From Limnohabitans sp. Rim8 (lineage in GTDB: Bacteria > Pseudomonadota > Gammaproteobacteria > Burkholderiales > Burkholderiaceae_C): DNA of 64,000 bases. The notes beneath the pieces are model-generated. The model was not told where the DNA came from. It saw only the letters and a list, made by a program, of their open reading frames with translations, and did not search any database. Position 1 is the first letter of the stretch. Every line of letters begins with the position of its first letter. This document shows, in pieces, positions 8,475 to 16,224 of this stretch. The position numbers were made by a program, and so were the translations under genes. Where the stretch lies: the NCBI RefSeq assembly GCF_945901735.1, contig NZ_CAMDLM010000016.1, forward strand, positions 18,450 to 82,449, written 5' to 3'.

Positions 8475-9425
8475 ATGACCACCACCTTGAACATCCTGGG
8501 CATCACTGTCCCGATTTACCTGACCATTGCCTTGGGCTATGTGTGCACCCGCATGGGGCTGTTTGCCAAGGCCGAGATGCAGGTGTTTGGGCGGTTCACG
8601 CTGCAGCTGGCTTTGCCTGCGCTACTGTTCAACGCGCTGTCGCAGCGCAGCGTGGCCGAGATCTTGAACCTGAACTATTTGTTGGCCTATGCCCTGGGGT
8701 CTTTGCTGGTGATGGGCTTGGGCCTGTGGTGGGCGCGCAAGGTGCTGGGCCAGAGCCTGAGTTACAGCAGCATGATGGCCATGGGCATGGCGTGCCCGAA
8801 CAGCGGGTTTGTGGGTTACCCCATCATTTTGTTGTCGTTGGGCCCGGTGGCCGGGGTGGCACTGGCTTTGAACATGGTGGTCGAAAACTTTTTGCTGTTG
8901 CCTTTGCTGCTGGCCATTGCTGACGCGCAGGGGCGGCCCGGGCAGTGGAAAAGCGTGTTGCTGCAGACCGTGAAGAACGTGCTGCGCAACCCCATGATTT
9001 GGGGCGTGGTAGCGGGTTTTGCGTTCGCGCTGTCTGGCCTGCAAATGCCTGCGCCTGTGGGGCGCACCATCGACTTGTTTGCGCAATCCAGCGCAGTGCT
9101 GGCGCTGTTTGTGATTGGGGGCGCTTTGGTGGGCTTGCAGGCGCGGGGGCTGCAGGGCACGGTGCTGCCGATTGCGCTGGGCAAGCTGGTGTTGCATCCT
9201 CTGGCCATGTGGGTGGTGCTGGTTTGGCTGGTCCCGATTGAAGACCCGGCTTTGCGCGCCGCCGCATTGCTCACCGGGGCCATGCCCATGCTGGGTATTT
9301 TCACCATCTTGTACCAGCGACACGGCCACGGCACGGTGAGCGCTGCGGCTTTGCTGGTGACGACAGTGCTGTCGTTTTTCACACTCAGTGCGCTGTTGTG
9401 GTTGTTGCAGTGGCACCCTGTGTGA
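8475..9425 (+). CDS. AEC family transporter (auxin efflux carrier-like permease)
   Basis: 316-residue membrane protein with about ten hydrophobic helices in the two-repeat AEC (PIN-like) arrangement, including LALPALLFNALSQRS in helix 2 and GMACPNSGFVGYPIIL in the characteristic crossover region. Bacterial members export or exchange small organic acids such as malate or malonate; the substrate here is not evident. It is 34 bases downstream of the flippase, on the same strand, which may be operon read-through rather than a functional link. A second, only distantly similar AEC protein is encoded at 42625-43533. Confidence 0.87.
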   Translation: MTTTLNILGITVPIYLTIALGYVCTRMGLFAKAEMQVFGRFTLQLALPALLFNALSQRSVAEILNLNYLLAYALGSLLVMGLGLWWARKVLGQSLSYSSMMAMGMACPNSGFVGYPIILLSLGPVAGVALALNMVVENFLLLPLLLAIADAQGRPGQWKSVLLQTVKNVLRNPMIWGVVAGFAFALSGLQMPAPVGRTIDLFAQSSAVLALFVIGGALVGLQARGLQGTVLPIALGKLVLHPLAMWVVLVWLVPIEDPALRAAALLTGAMPMLGIFTILYQRHGHGTVSAAALLVTTVLSFFTLSALLWLLQWHPV

Positions 9426-9609
9426 TGGGCTTGCAGGCATTTTTGGGGCTTATGGGGTGTGCGCGCCAAGGGTGAGCAGTGGCCCTGACCCCGGGGCGGG
9501 TATTGAAAATGCCTGTGTGGCCCGCTGATAGACTTGCTGCTTGAAAAATTCCAGACCCTCCACTGTCCGCACCATCGCCCTGGTGCACGCAGAACCCGCG
9601 CTAGCGGGC

Positions 9610-10698
9610 ATGCACCACTTCCAAGACGAACCGATTGATGTGGTGTATTTGTGGGTGGACGGCAACGATTCGAGCTGGCGGGCCAAGCGCCAGGCGGCTT
9701 TGGCGCAATTGCCTGGCGATACGGGCGCGGCCATGGCGCGTTACAGCAACGTGGAGGGCCGCTTTCGCGACAACCACGAGCTGCGCTACAGCTTGCGGGC
9801 GCTGGAGAAATTTTTCCCGCAGCACGGTCATGTGTACATCGTGACCGATGCGCAAGCGCCGGACTGGTTGCGTCCCTCGGACCGGTTGACGCTGGTGGAC
9901 CACCGCGAGCTGATGCCCGAGGCCGCTTTGCCCACCTTCGATTCGGGCCACATTGAATCGTGGATTCACCACATCCCGGGTTTGTCTGAGCGCTATTTTT
10001 ATTTCAACGACGATGTGTTTTTGGGTGCGCCTTTGAATCCGGCCGACTGGTTCACGCCCGATGGTTTTTACCTGACCTGGTCAGACGAGCCACACGTCAC
10101 CGACGAGGCCATGCGCATGGACGCGACTTCGCTGGAGAACGCTTGCCGTTTGTCGATCGAGTGGTTGAGGGCGCAAGACCCACTTTACCCAAGCACCTTC
10201 CGCACCTTTGCCCATTCACCCCGGCCCATGCGGCGCTCTTTGCTGCGGGCGTTGGAGGGGGCGGCTCCCGAGTTGTTTGCCGGTGTGCGTTCAACCGTGT
10301 TCCGCAGTTGGGACAAGCCGACCATCGTGTCGGACTTTGTGCTGCGTTGGGCGCTGGCGCAGGGTTTGGCACAGATGCGCACTTACCGTCACCGCCATGT
10401 GTCCACGGGTGACGCCGATCAGCAGGCCCAGCTGCGGGCCTTGGCGGCCGAGTTCGGGGCGCTTGATTTCTTTTGCATCAACGACACCACCGACGATGCC
10501 CACCCCCAAGACCCGCGTTTGCGCCAGGTGCAGTCGGTGCTGCAGGCCATGCTGCCGCAGGCTTCGGGCTTTGAGCAGTTGCAGGGCGTTGCGGTGAGCG
10601 GATCGGCCGTGCTGGCCGGGGCCGCCGAGATTCAGCAAGGGGTGCAAGCGGCAGCGGCCCACCAGAGCCTGGTGTCGGGGTCGCGCCGCCGGGCTTGA
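9610..10698 (+). CDS. Stealth-family capsular polysaccharide phosphotransferase
   Basis: 362-residue protein with the conserved regions of Stealth hexose-1-phosphate transferases: PIDVVYLWVDGND at about 8-20 (CR1), RFRDNHELRYSLRALEKFFP from about 51 (CR2) and ERYFYFNDDVFLG near 128-140, where the paired aspartates belong to the GNPTAB-type catalytic fold. Such enzymes join sugars by phosphodiester links in capsules and related polymers, and resemble the eukaryotic GlcNAc-1-phosphotransferase. The first in-frame ATG is at 9610; TTG at 9541 and GTG at 9583 are alternatives and none has a good ribosome-binding site. Proximity to the glycosyltransferase/flippase genes supports a surface-glycan role. 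Confidence 0.85.
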   Translation: MHHFQDEPIDVVYLWVDGNDSSWRAKRQAALAQLPGDTGAAMARYSNVEGRFRDNHELRYSLRALEKFFPQHGHVYIVTDAQAPDWLRPSDRLTLVDHRELMPEAALPTFDSGHIESWIHHIPGLSERYFYFNDDVFLGAPLNPADWFTPDGFYLTWSDEPHVTDEAMRMDATSLENACRLSIEWLRAQDPLYPSTFRTFAHSPRPMRRSLLRALEGAAPELFAGVRSTVFRSWDKPTIVSDFVLRWALAQGLAQMRTYRHRHVSTGDADQQAQLRALAAEFGALDFFCINDTTDDAHPQDPRLRQVQSVLQAMLPQASGFEQLQGVAVSGSAVLAGAAEIQQGVQAAAAHQSLVSGSRRRA

Positions 10699-10701
10699 GG
10701 G

Positions 10702-11034
10702 TCAGCGCAAAGAGGCCGCGGTGACCCCTGAGCGCGGCAAGGTCAAGGGTTCGGATTCGCTCTGAAACGGCTGTTTGTAGGGTTCCAGCAGGGCAAGGGT
10801 GTGCGCCGTATCCGCTGATGTTGCACGGCTTCGGGCATGTTGCAAAGCTTGGTGTTTGGTGGCGCGGCCGCGCACCCGCATGCGCCAGACCCGGAAAGAC
10901 CGGGCTTTGAGGTGCGCGCGCATCAAGGCAATGACCTGGTCCTCACTCAAACCGAACTGCAGGGCCATGGCTTCGAAAGGGGTGTCGTCTTGCCACGCCA
11001 TGCCGATGACAGCGGACACGTCGGCCGCGCTCAT
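10702..11034 (-). CDS. DUF2805 / TIGR03643 family protein
   Basis: 110-residue small protein of unknown function. It has the family hallmark of conserved Trp, Met and Arg: IGMAWQDDTPFEAMALQFGLSEDQVIALMRAHLKARSFRVWRMRVRGR. The helix-loop-helix spacing around LSEDQVIALMR looks like a small DNA-binding fold, but that is inference. The ATG at 11034 is chosen; a TTG at 11058 would add eight residues. It lies 46 bases downstream of an AerR/PpaA-like B12-domain gene on the same strand and may be co-transcribed with it. The family is about 90 residues on average; the extra tail here is Ser/Pro-rich. Confidence 0.8.
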   Translation of the reverse strand: MSAADVSAVIGMAWQDDTPFEAMALQFGLSEDQVIALMRAHLKARSFRVWRMRVRGRATKHQALQHARSRATSADTAHTLALLEPYKQPFQSESEPLTLPRSGVTAASLR

Positions 11035-11080
11035 GCCGGTGCTGGGGTCTGCGGGCAAGAGCGGGCTCGCAGTCCAGCGC

Positions 11081-12007
11081 TCAGGCGTTGGCCACCGGGC
11101 TGGGGCCTTCGCGAAACGAAGCCGCCAACGCCACGGCTTCTTTCACGTCAATGCAAATGCCGTCAGCGCCCAAGCTACGGGCGTCATGTTTTTGCAGGGT
11201 GAAGATGGGGCCACCCAGCAGCACACCGGGCTCGGGGTTGCCCGATGCGGCCTTGAGGGCGCGGATCAGGCCGGGCAGGGCCTTGAGTTGCGCTTCGGTG
11301 GCGCACGAGATGCCAATCACGTCAAACCACTCGTTGTTGACCGCGTGCACCAGCTCTTTTTCGGAGACCGAGATTTCGATGACGACGTCCCAGTCGGCTT
11401 TGCGGAAAAAGTCGGACACGATGGTCATGCCCAAAAAATGCTGCGAGCCTGGGGCAGAGGCCAACATGATGCGCTTGACGTCGCCGCCCAGTTGCGGACC
11501 GTTTTGGTATTCGAAGCCCAAGCGGTGAGTGATCTCGTGCATGCGCACCAGGCCACAGGTGACTTCGGTGAAGTCGCACAGGTCTTGATCCCACATTTGG
11601 CCCAGCTGCCGTGCAGCAGGGGCGATCAGGTCCAGGAAAATCCGGTCGGTGGTGACGCCCTGGTGCAGCAGCTCGTCGATGAATTGGGTGGTCTCACTGG
11701 CCTGACTGGATTTGCTCAGGGCTACAAATGTGGCCAGCTGTTTGGGCGAGATGCCAGGCCCCAGTGCGGCGGTGTCAGCTTCGGGCAACGACACCCGGTG
11801 CGCTTGCACCAAGCGCGGAATGATCTGGGTCTCGATGGCCTCGGTCAAAGACCTTTTGCACTCTTCCTGTGCATTCAAGGCGTCGGCGTTGTTGGGCTGC
11901 GACCGAAAGTCGCTCAGTCGTTGCCCCAGGGACGACATGAGCGTGAGCCATGCGCTTGTGTGTGCCTTCAGCGGGTTGAAGTGGAGGCCCGGTAAATTGA
12001 GGTACAT
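11081..12007 (-). CDS. B12-binding-domain protein, AerR/PpaA-like sensor/antirepressor
   Basis: 308-residue protein with a helical cap domain (LDLIAPAARQLGQMWDQDLCDF, with the cap Trp at about 139) followed by a Rossmann-like B12-binding domain (about 178-300: IMLASAPGSQHFLGMTIVSDFF, then GISCATEAQL and GVLLGGPIF). The cobalamin-ligand position is H190 in QHFLG; the Asp of the classical DxHxxG motif is not present. This PGSQHxLG form resembles AerR/PpaA proteins, which bind B12 or heme and relieve PpsR/CrtJ repression of photosynthesis genes. No photosynthesis gene is visible in the window. ATG at 12007 is preferred over an upstream TTG at 12019. Stand-alone B12-dependent light or redox sensing is the inferred role. 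Confidence 0.75.
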   Translation of the reverse strand: MYLNLPGLHFNPLKAHTSAWLTLMSSLGQRLSDFRSQPNNADALNAQEECKRSLTEAIETQIIPRLVQAHRVSLPEADTAALGPGISPKQLATFVALSKSSQASETTQFIDELLHQGVTTDRIFLDLIAPAARQLGQMWDQDLCDFTEVTCGLVRMHEITHRLGFEYQNGPQLGGDVKRIMLASAPGSQHFLGMTIVSDFFRKADWDVVIEISVSEKELVHAVNNEWFDVIGISCATEAQLKALPGLIRALKAASGNPEPGVLLGGPIFTLQKHDARSLGADGICIDVKEAVALAASFREGPSPVANA

Positions 12008-12236
12008 GGCAAAGTCCAAAAGTAAGTTTTGACCATAACCCTTTCAATAGTTCCTCGCAAGGCTTTAGGCAGCAGCTTGACTAGGGGTTATCACCTGTAA
12101 AACGTGTCCATTGAGGTCTTTTTGGGCCTATTCCAGTCTCTCTCGCACAGGACGAGCCTGGCGCGAAGTAATGTGGCCGACAAGGGGGCCAGGCAGCAGG
12201 TCTGGCGTTTTCGCCCTAAGCGTTCATGCCCGTGGC

Positions 12237-13217
12237 TCACCAGCGGATGCCGCGCACCTTGAGCAGTTCGATGGCGATGTCTGGGCGGTCGGTCACCAGG
12301 CCGTCCACCCCGAGGTCCAGCATCTGGCCCATGGTTTCGCGGTCGTTCACGGTCCAAGCCAGCACTTTCAGGCCCAGGCTTTGGGCCTCGCGTACTTTTG
12401 GGGCATCCAGTTCACGCCAGAACGATGACCAGTGCGTGCCACCCGCAGCCTTGATCATTTTGGGCACCGAGCCGTGTTGCGCATGCTGAAATCCCGCGGT
12501 CCAGGCCGAGGGCTGGCCTGACTTGATGCCCAGGTTGTCCAGTGCCGCCAGTTGCGCCGTGAGGTAAACCGTGGGCATGCCGGGGGCGGTTTTTTGCACG
12601 GCCTGCAAAGTGCGCCAGTCGAACGACAAAATTTGAACCCGATCGCTCATGCCGTGGTCCTTGATGTCCTGCAGCAGCAGTTGCACAAAGCGCTCGGGGT
12701 CGGGCGTTTGGTCGGGGCGCTGTGGCGTGATCTTGGTTTCGATGGCGAATTTGACTTGCGTGTTGCCCTGGGCCTGGATGAGGTCGAACAGGTCTTTCAG
12801 ACGGGGAATGCGCACGCCGTCTTGGCCCTTTTGCGCTGAAAAAGTCTGGCTGTAGCGCGATGTCGGGTTGATGCGCCCGACATCGTAGCTTTGCAGCTGT
12901 TCAAAGGTCAGCCGCCGTATGTCAGGGCCTTTGCTGCTGAGAAAGCGGCCTTGCGCGTCGCGGGTGATGTCGGGGTTCAGTGCCGGGTCGTGGCTGATCA
13001 CCAGCACATCGTCTTGGGTGACCACCACGTCCAGCTCCAGGGTGGTCACACCCATTTGCAGCGCCAAGGCCAATGAGGGCAGGGTGTTTTCGGCCAGCAG
13101 GCCGCGTGCGCCCCGGTGGCCTTGCAGGTCTATGGTGGGTTGTGCCAAGCAGGGCAAACCCGTCAGCAGCAAGGCCCAGCACATGAGTGCTCGGGGCCCG
13201 AATCGTTTGAAATGCAT
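12237..13217 (-). CDS. Glycerophosphodiester phosphodiesterase, secreted
   Basis: 326-residue GDPD/TIM-barrel enzyme that hydrolyses glycerophosphodiesters to glycerol-3-phosphate and an alcohol. A signal peptide is visible (basic start, then ALMCWALLLTGLPCLAQ, cleavage near residue 26), so a periplasmic location is expected, as in GlpQ. Catalytic and metal residues are present: HRGARG (H34), ELDV (E61, D63) and SHDP (H76). The C-terminal LKVLAWTVNDRETMGQML and GVDGLVTDRPD are typical of the family. About 230 bases without a recognised gene separate it from the AerR-like gene downstream. Confidence 0.92.
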   Translation of the reverse strand: MHFKRFGPRALMCWALLLTGLPCLAQPTIDLQGHRGARGLLAENTLPSLALALQMGVTTLELDVVVTQDDVLVISHDPALNPDITRDAQGRFLSSKGPDIRRLTFEQLQSYDVGRINPTSRYSQTFSAQKGQDGVRIPRLKDLFDLIQAQGNTQVKFAIETKITPQRPDQTPDPERFVQLLLQDIKDHGMSDRVQILSFDWRTLQAVQKTAPGMPTVYLTAQLAALDNLGIKSGQPSAWTAGFQHAQHGSVPKMIKAAGGTHWSSFWRELDAPKVREAQSLGLKVLAWTVNDRETMGQMLDLGVDGLVTDRPDIAIELLKVRGIRW

Positions 13218-13248
13218 GGCCAGTCCTGGTGTTTTCAGAGAGGCGGGT

Positions 13249-13842
13249 TCACGCCTGGGTTTGAAATTGGTCGGCGTTTTTGCCTTTGAATGGGGCGTAG
13301 AAACTTTTGATGGCGGCCATGTCGGCGTCTATATCGCCTGTGGGCGTGAACACCGGGCCCAGGCCGCTGCGGCGGGTGCTGTAGTCCATGTAGGCCAGCA
13401 CGATGGGAACTTGGGCTTGCTGGGCGATGTAATAAAAACCGGTTTTCCAGGTGCGCGTTTTGCTGCGCGTGCCTTCGGGTGGCACGATCAATTGCACCGG
13501 GCCTTGTGCTTGCGCCAGTGCTTGCGCAGAAGCTGCGACCAGGTTGGTCGATTGTTCGCGGTTGACCGCAATGCCGCCCAGCCAGCGCATCAGGGGGCCA
13601 AACGGGAATTTGAAAATGCTTTGCTTGCCCATCCAGTAAGGCGTCAGCTGCAGGGCAAAGGCCACCATCAAGGTGTAGGGCAGGTCCCAGTTGCTGGTGT
13701 GTGGCGCGGCAATCAACACGCTTTTGTGTCCGGCGGGGGGCAAGGCCCCTTCGACGCGCCAGCCTTTGAGGCGCAAGAAAGCGATGGAAAACCAGCGCAG
13801 CGAGGTGTTGACGACCGGGGTGGTGAAGATGGTGCGGTGCAT
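13249..13842 (-). CDS. PlsC-like 1-acylglycerol-3-phosphate O-acyltransferase family protein
   Basis: 197-residue acyltransferase of the lysophosphatidic-acid acyltransferase superfamily. The HX4D motif is H48-TSNW-D53, and the glycerolipid-binding block is PPEGTRS (residues 121-127). The region GKQSIFKFPFGPLMRWLGGIAVNR between them is standard. It is shorter than canonical PlsC (about 240 residues) and matches the compact single-domain subgroup. It should act at the inner face of the cytoplasmic membrane; the acyl acceptor is not certain. Located 31 bases upstream of the glycerophosphodiesterase on the same strand, so a shared role in phospholipid turnover is a reasonable inference. Confidence 0.87.
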   Translation of the reverse strand: MHRTIFTTPVVNTSLRWFSIAFLRLKGWRVEGALPPAGHKSVLIAAPHTSNWDLPYTLMVAFALQLTPYWMGKQSIFKFPFGPLMRWLGGIAVNREQSTNLVAASAQALAQAQGPVQLIVPPEGTRSKTRTWKTGFYYIAQQAQVPIVLAYMDYSTRRSGLGPVFTPTGDIDADMAAIKSFYAPFKGKNADQFQTQA

Positions 13843-13999
13843 GAAATGGGCGTTTGGCGCATGCAGCTGGATGGCTGCTGGTCTGCGAAGGGATGATGAG
13901 GTTTTTGTGGCGTGTCGCAGCGGATTATGGCGCTGTGGGCGACACCTGGCCGTGCCAGCGGTACCGATAATTCACGCCTGAGCCGCGAAGGAGAGCAGC

Positions 14000-15199
14000 A
14001 TGGCTGGTGCGTTGAGTGGATTGCGGGTACTGGATTTGACCAGTGTCCTGATGGGCCCGTTTGCCACGCAGCTGATGGCGGACATGGGGGCGGACGTGAT
14101 CAAGATCGAGTCGCCTGGCGGGGACACGGTGCGCGGGATTGGTCCGATGCGGCACGCGGGCATGGGGTCGATTTTTTTGCACGTCAACCGCAACAAACGC
14201 AGCCTGGTGTTGGACCTGAAAAAGCCTGATGGCCTGAATGCTTTTTTCAAGGTGGTGGAGACGGCCGATGTGGTGGTCTACAACATCCGGCCACAGTCCA
14301 TGCGGCGCTTGGGCATCGATTACGAGCGGCTCCAAGCCCTCAACCCGCGCATCATTTATGCAGGCCTGTATGGCTACAGCGAGAAGGGGCCTTACGCGGG
14401 CAAACCCGCTTACGACGACTTGATTCAGGGCGCTGCAGCCGTGCCCAGCCTGATGAGCCGCGCCAGTGGCGGCGAGCCGCGCTATGTGCCCCTGACCCTG
14501 GCCGACCGCACGGTGGGCCTGATGGCGTCGAATGCCATCTTGGCAGCGGTGATTGCGCGCCACCAGACCGGCGTGGGCCAGGCGGTGGAGGTGCCCATGT
14601 TCGAGACCATGGCGCAATGCGTGCTGGGCGAGCACATGGCCGGTGCCACTTTCGAGCCGCCCATGGGCGAGACCGGGTATCCGCGCTTGCTGGTGCAAGA
14701 GCGCAGGCCTTATCCGACCATAGATGGCCATTTGTGCGTGCTGATTTACACCGACCGGCACTGGGAAAAGTTTCTGGGGCTGATTGGCCAAGGGCAATTG
14801 TTTGAACAAGACCCGCGTTTTGCCAGCATTGGCGCGCGGACCCGGCACATCAACGACTTGTACCGCCTGGTGGCGCAGGCCATGGCCACGCAAAGCACCG
14901 AAGTTTGGATGGCCCGGTTGAACGAGGCCGACATCCCCTGCATGCCGATGCACGACATCGACAGTTTGTTGCAAGACCCGCACCTGTTGGCAGTGGGCAT
15001 GCTGCAAGATGTGCAGCACCCCAGCGAGGGCCATGTGCGCGAGATCGGTGTGCCCGTCAGCTTTTCTGGCACACCGGGTTTGACCGTGCAAAAACCGGCA
15101 CCGCGTTTGGGCCAGCACAGCGCCGAGGTGCTGCGCGAAGCGGGCCTGAGCGATGCCGACATTGAAGGTCTGCACAAGCGCGGCGTGAGCCACGGTTGA
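14000..15199 (+). CDS. CaiB/BaiF family CoA-transferase (class III)
   Basis: 399-residue family III CoA-transferase. The N-terminal signature (LRVLDLTSVLMGPFATQLMADMGADVIKIE) and the catalytic aspartate D169 in LTLADRTVG match formyl-CoA transferase-type enzymes, where Asp169 forms the acyl and CoA anhydride/thioester intermediates. It moves CoA between organic acids in a ternary-complex mechanism. An AAGGAG ribosome-binding site at 13988-13993 supports the ATG at 14000. It converges with a Bug-type solute receptor. The carboxylate substrate cannot be told from sequence. Confidence 0.92.
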   Translation: MAGALSGLRVLDLTSVLMGPFATQLMADMGADVIKIESPGGDTVRGIGPMRHAGMGSIFLHVNRNKRSLVLDLKKPDGLNAFFKVVETADVVVYNIRPQSMRRLGIDYERLQALNPRIIYAGLYGYSEKGPYAGKPAYDDLIQGAAAVPSLMSRASGGEPRYVPLTLADRTVGLMASNAILAAVIARHQTGVGQAVEVPMFETMAQCVLGEHMAGATFEPPMGETGYPRLLVQERRPYPTIDGHLCVLIYTDRHWEKFLGLIGQGQLFEQDPRFASIGARTRHINDLYRLVAQAMATQSTEVWMARLNEADIPCMPMHDIDSLLQDPHLLAVGMLQDVQHPSEGHVREIGVPVSFSGTPGLTVQKPAPRLGQHSAEVLREAGLSDADIEGLHKRGVSHG

Positions 15200-15247
15200 A
15201 GCTCAGGCCTCGCCACGCCAAGCGGCGCAGGCACCAGCTTCAATGCG

Positions 15248-16213
15248 TCACTCGGCTTTGGCGCCCGAGTCTTTGACCGCTTTGGCCCAGCGCGGTATTT
15301 CGGTGCGCAGGTGGGCCGCGTATTCGGCCGGTGTGCCGCCTAAAATCTCAGCGCCTTGTGCGGCCAGGCGGGCGCGCAAATCGGGGTGGGCCAGCGCTTT
15401 GTTCACTTCGGTGTTGAGCTTTTGTACGATGTCAGCCGAGGTGCCGGTGGGCACCACGATGCCTTGCCATGCGGCGGCATCAAAACCGGGCATGCCCGAT
15501 TCGGCCAGGGTCGGCAGGTCAGGCAAAAGGGTGGATCGCTTGATGCTGGTCACCGCCAGACCGCGCAGGCGGTTGTCACGCACATAAGGCAAGACCGTGT
15601 TGATGGTGTCGATCATGAACTGGGTTTGACCTGCTGCCAGATCCACCAGGCCCGGCGCACTGCCTTTGTAGGGGATGTGCTGGGTCTGCACGCCGGTCTG
15701 CGCCGACATCATGGCGCTGGCCAAATGCGTGATGGTGCCGGTGCCCGATGAGCTGTAGTTGAGTGCACCGGGGCGCGACTTGGCCAGGTCCAAAAATTCT
15801 TTGACGCTGCGCGCGGGCAGCTGCGGGTTGACCACCAGCACCATGGGCACGCTGGCCGTCAGAGCCACGGGCGCGAAGTCTTTCAGGGTGTCGTAATTCA
15901 CCTTGCCGTAGAGCGCCGGGCCAATCACGATGGCCGATGTGTTGTAAAAAATCGTGTAGCCATCGGGCGTGGCTCTGGCGGCCAGCTCGGCGGCCAGGTT
16001 GCCCCCCGCGCCGGGTTTGTTGTCAACGATGACTTGTTGCCCCAGTTGTTCGGACAAGCGTTGCGCCAGCACCCGCGAGACCAAGTCGGTGGGGCCGCCG
16101 GGCGGGAAGGCGATGATCATGCGCACTGGGCGCGTGGGCCAGCTTTGCGCCCACACGCTGGTGGCCATGAAAGCCAGCAAAAGGCCGGTCAAGAAACGAC
16201 GGTGGATGGACAT
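15248..16213 (-). CDS. Bug family tripartite tricarboxylate transporter substrate-binding protein (copy 1)
   Basis: 321-residue periplasmic solute receptor with an N-terminal signal peptide (HRRFLTGLLLAFMATSVWAQ). Family blocks are present: WPTRPVRMIIAFPPGGPTDLVSR, IVDNKPGAGGN, TLKDFAPV, the YSSSGTGTITHLA loop and TLAESGMPGFD. A GTG six bases upstream (16217-16219) is in frame, but the AAGGAG at 16221-16226 is seven bases from the ATG at 16213 and only one from the GTG, so the ATG is chosen. It lies 11 bases downstream of an N-acyl-D-amino-acid deacylase-like gene. No TctA/TctB membrane genes accompany it, as is usual for orphan Bug receptors in Burkholderiales. Confidence 0.93.
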   Translation of the reverse strand: MSIHRRFLTGLLLAFMATSVWAQSWPTRPVRMIIAFPPGGPTDLVSRVLAQRLSEQLGQQVIVDNKPGAGGNLAAELAARATPDGYTIFYNTSAIVIGPALYGKVNYDTLKDFAPVALTASVPMVLVVNPQLPARSVKEFLDLAKSRPGALNYSSSGTGTITHLASAMMSAQTGVQTQHIPYKGSAPGLVDLAAGQTQFMIDTINTVLPYVRDNRLRGLAVTSIKRSTLLPDLPTLAESGMPGFDAAAWQGIVVPTGTSADIVQKLNTEVNKALAHPDLRARLAAQGAEILGGTPAEYAAHLRTEIPRWAKAVKDSGAKAE

Positions 16214-16224
16214 GAACACACTCC

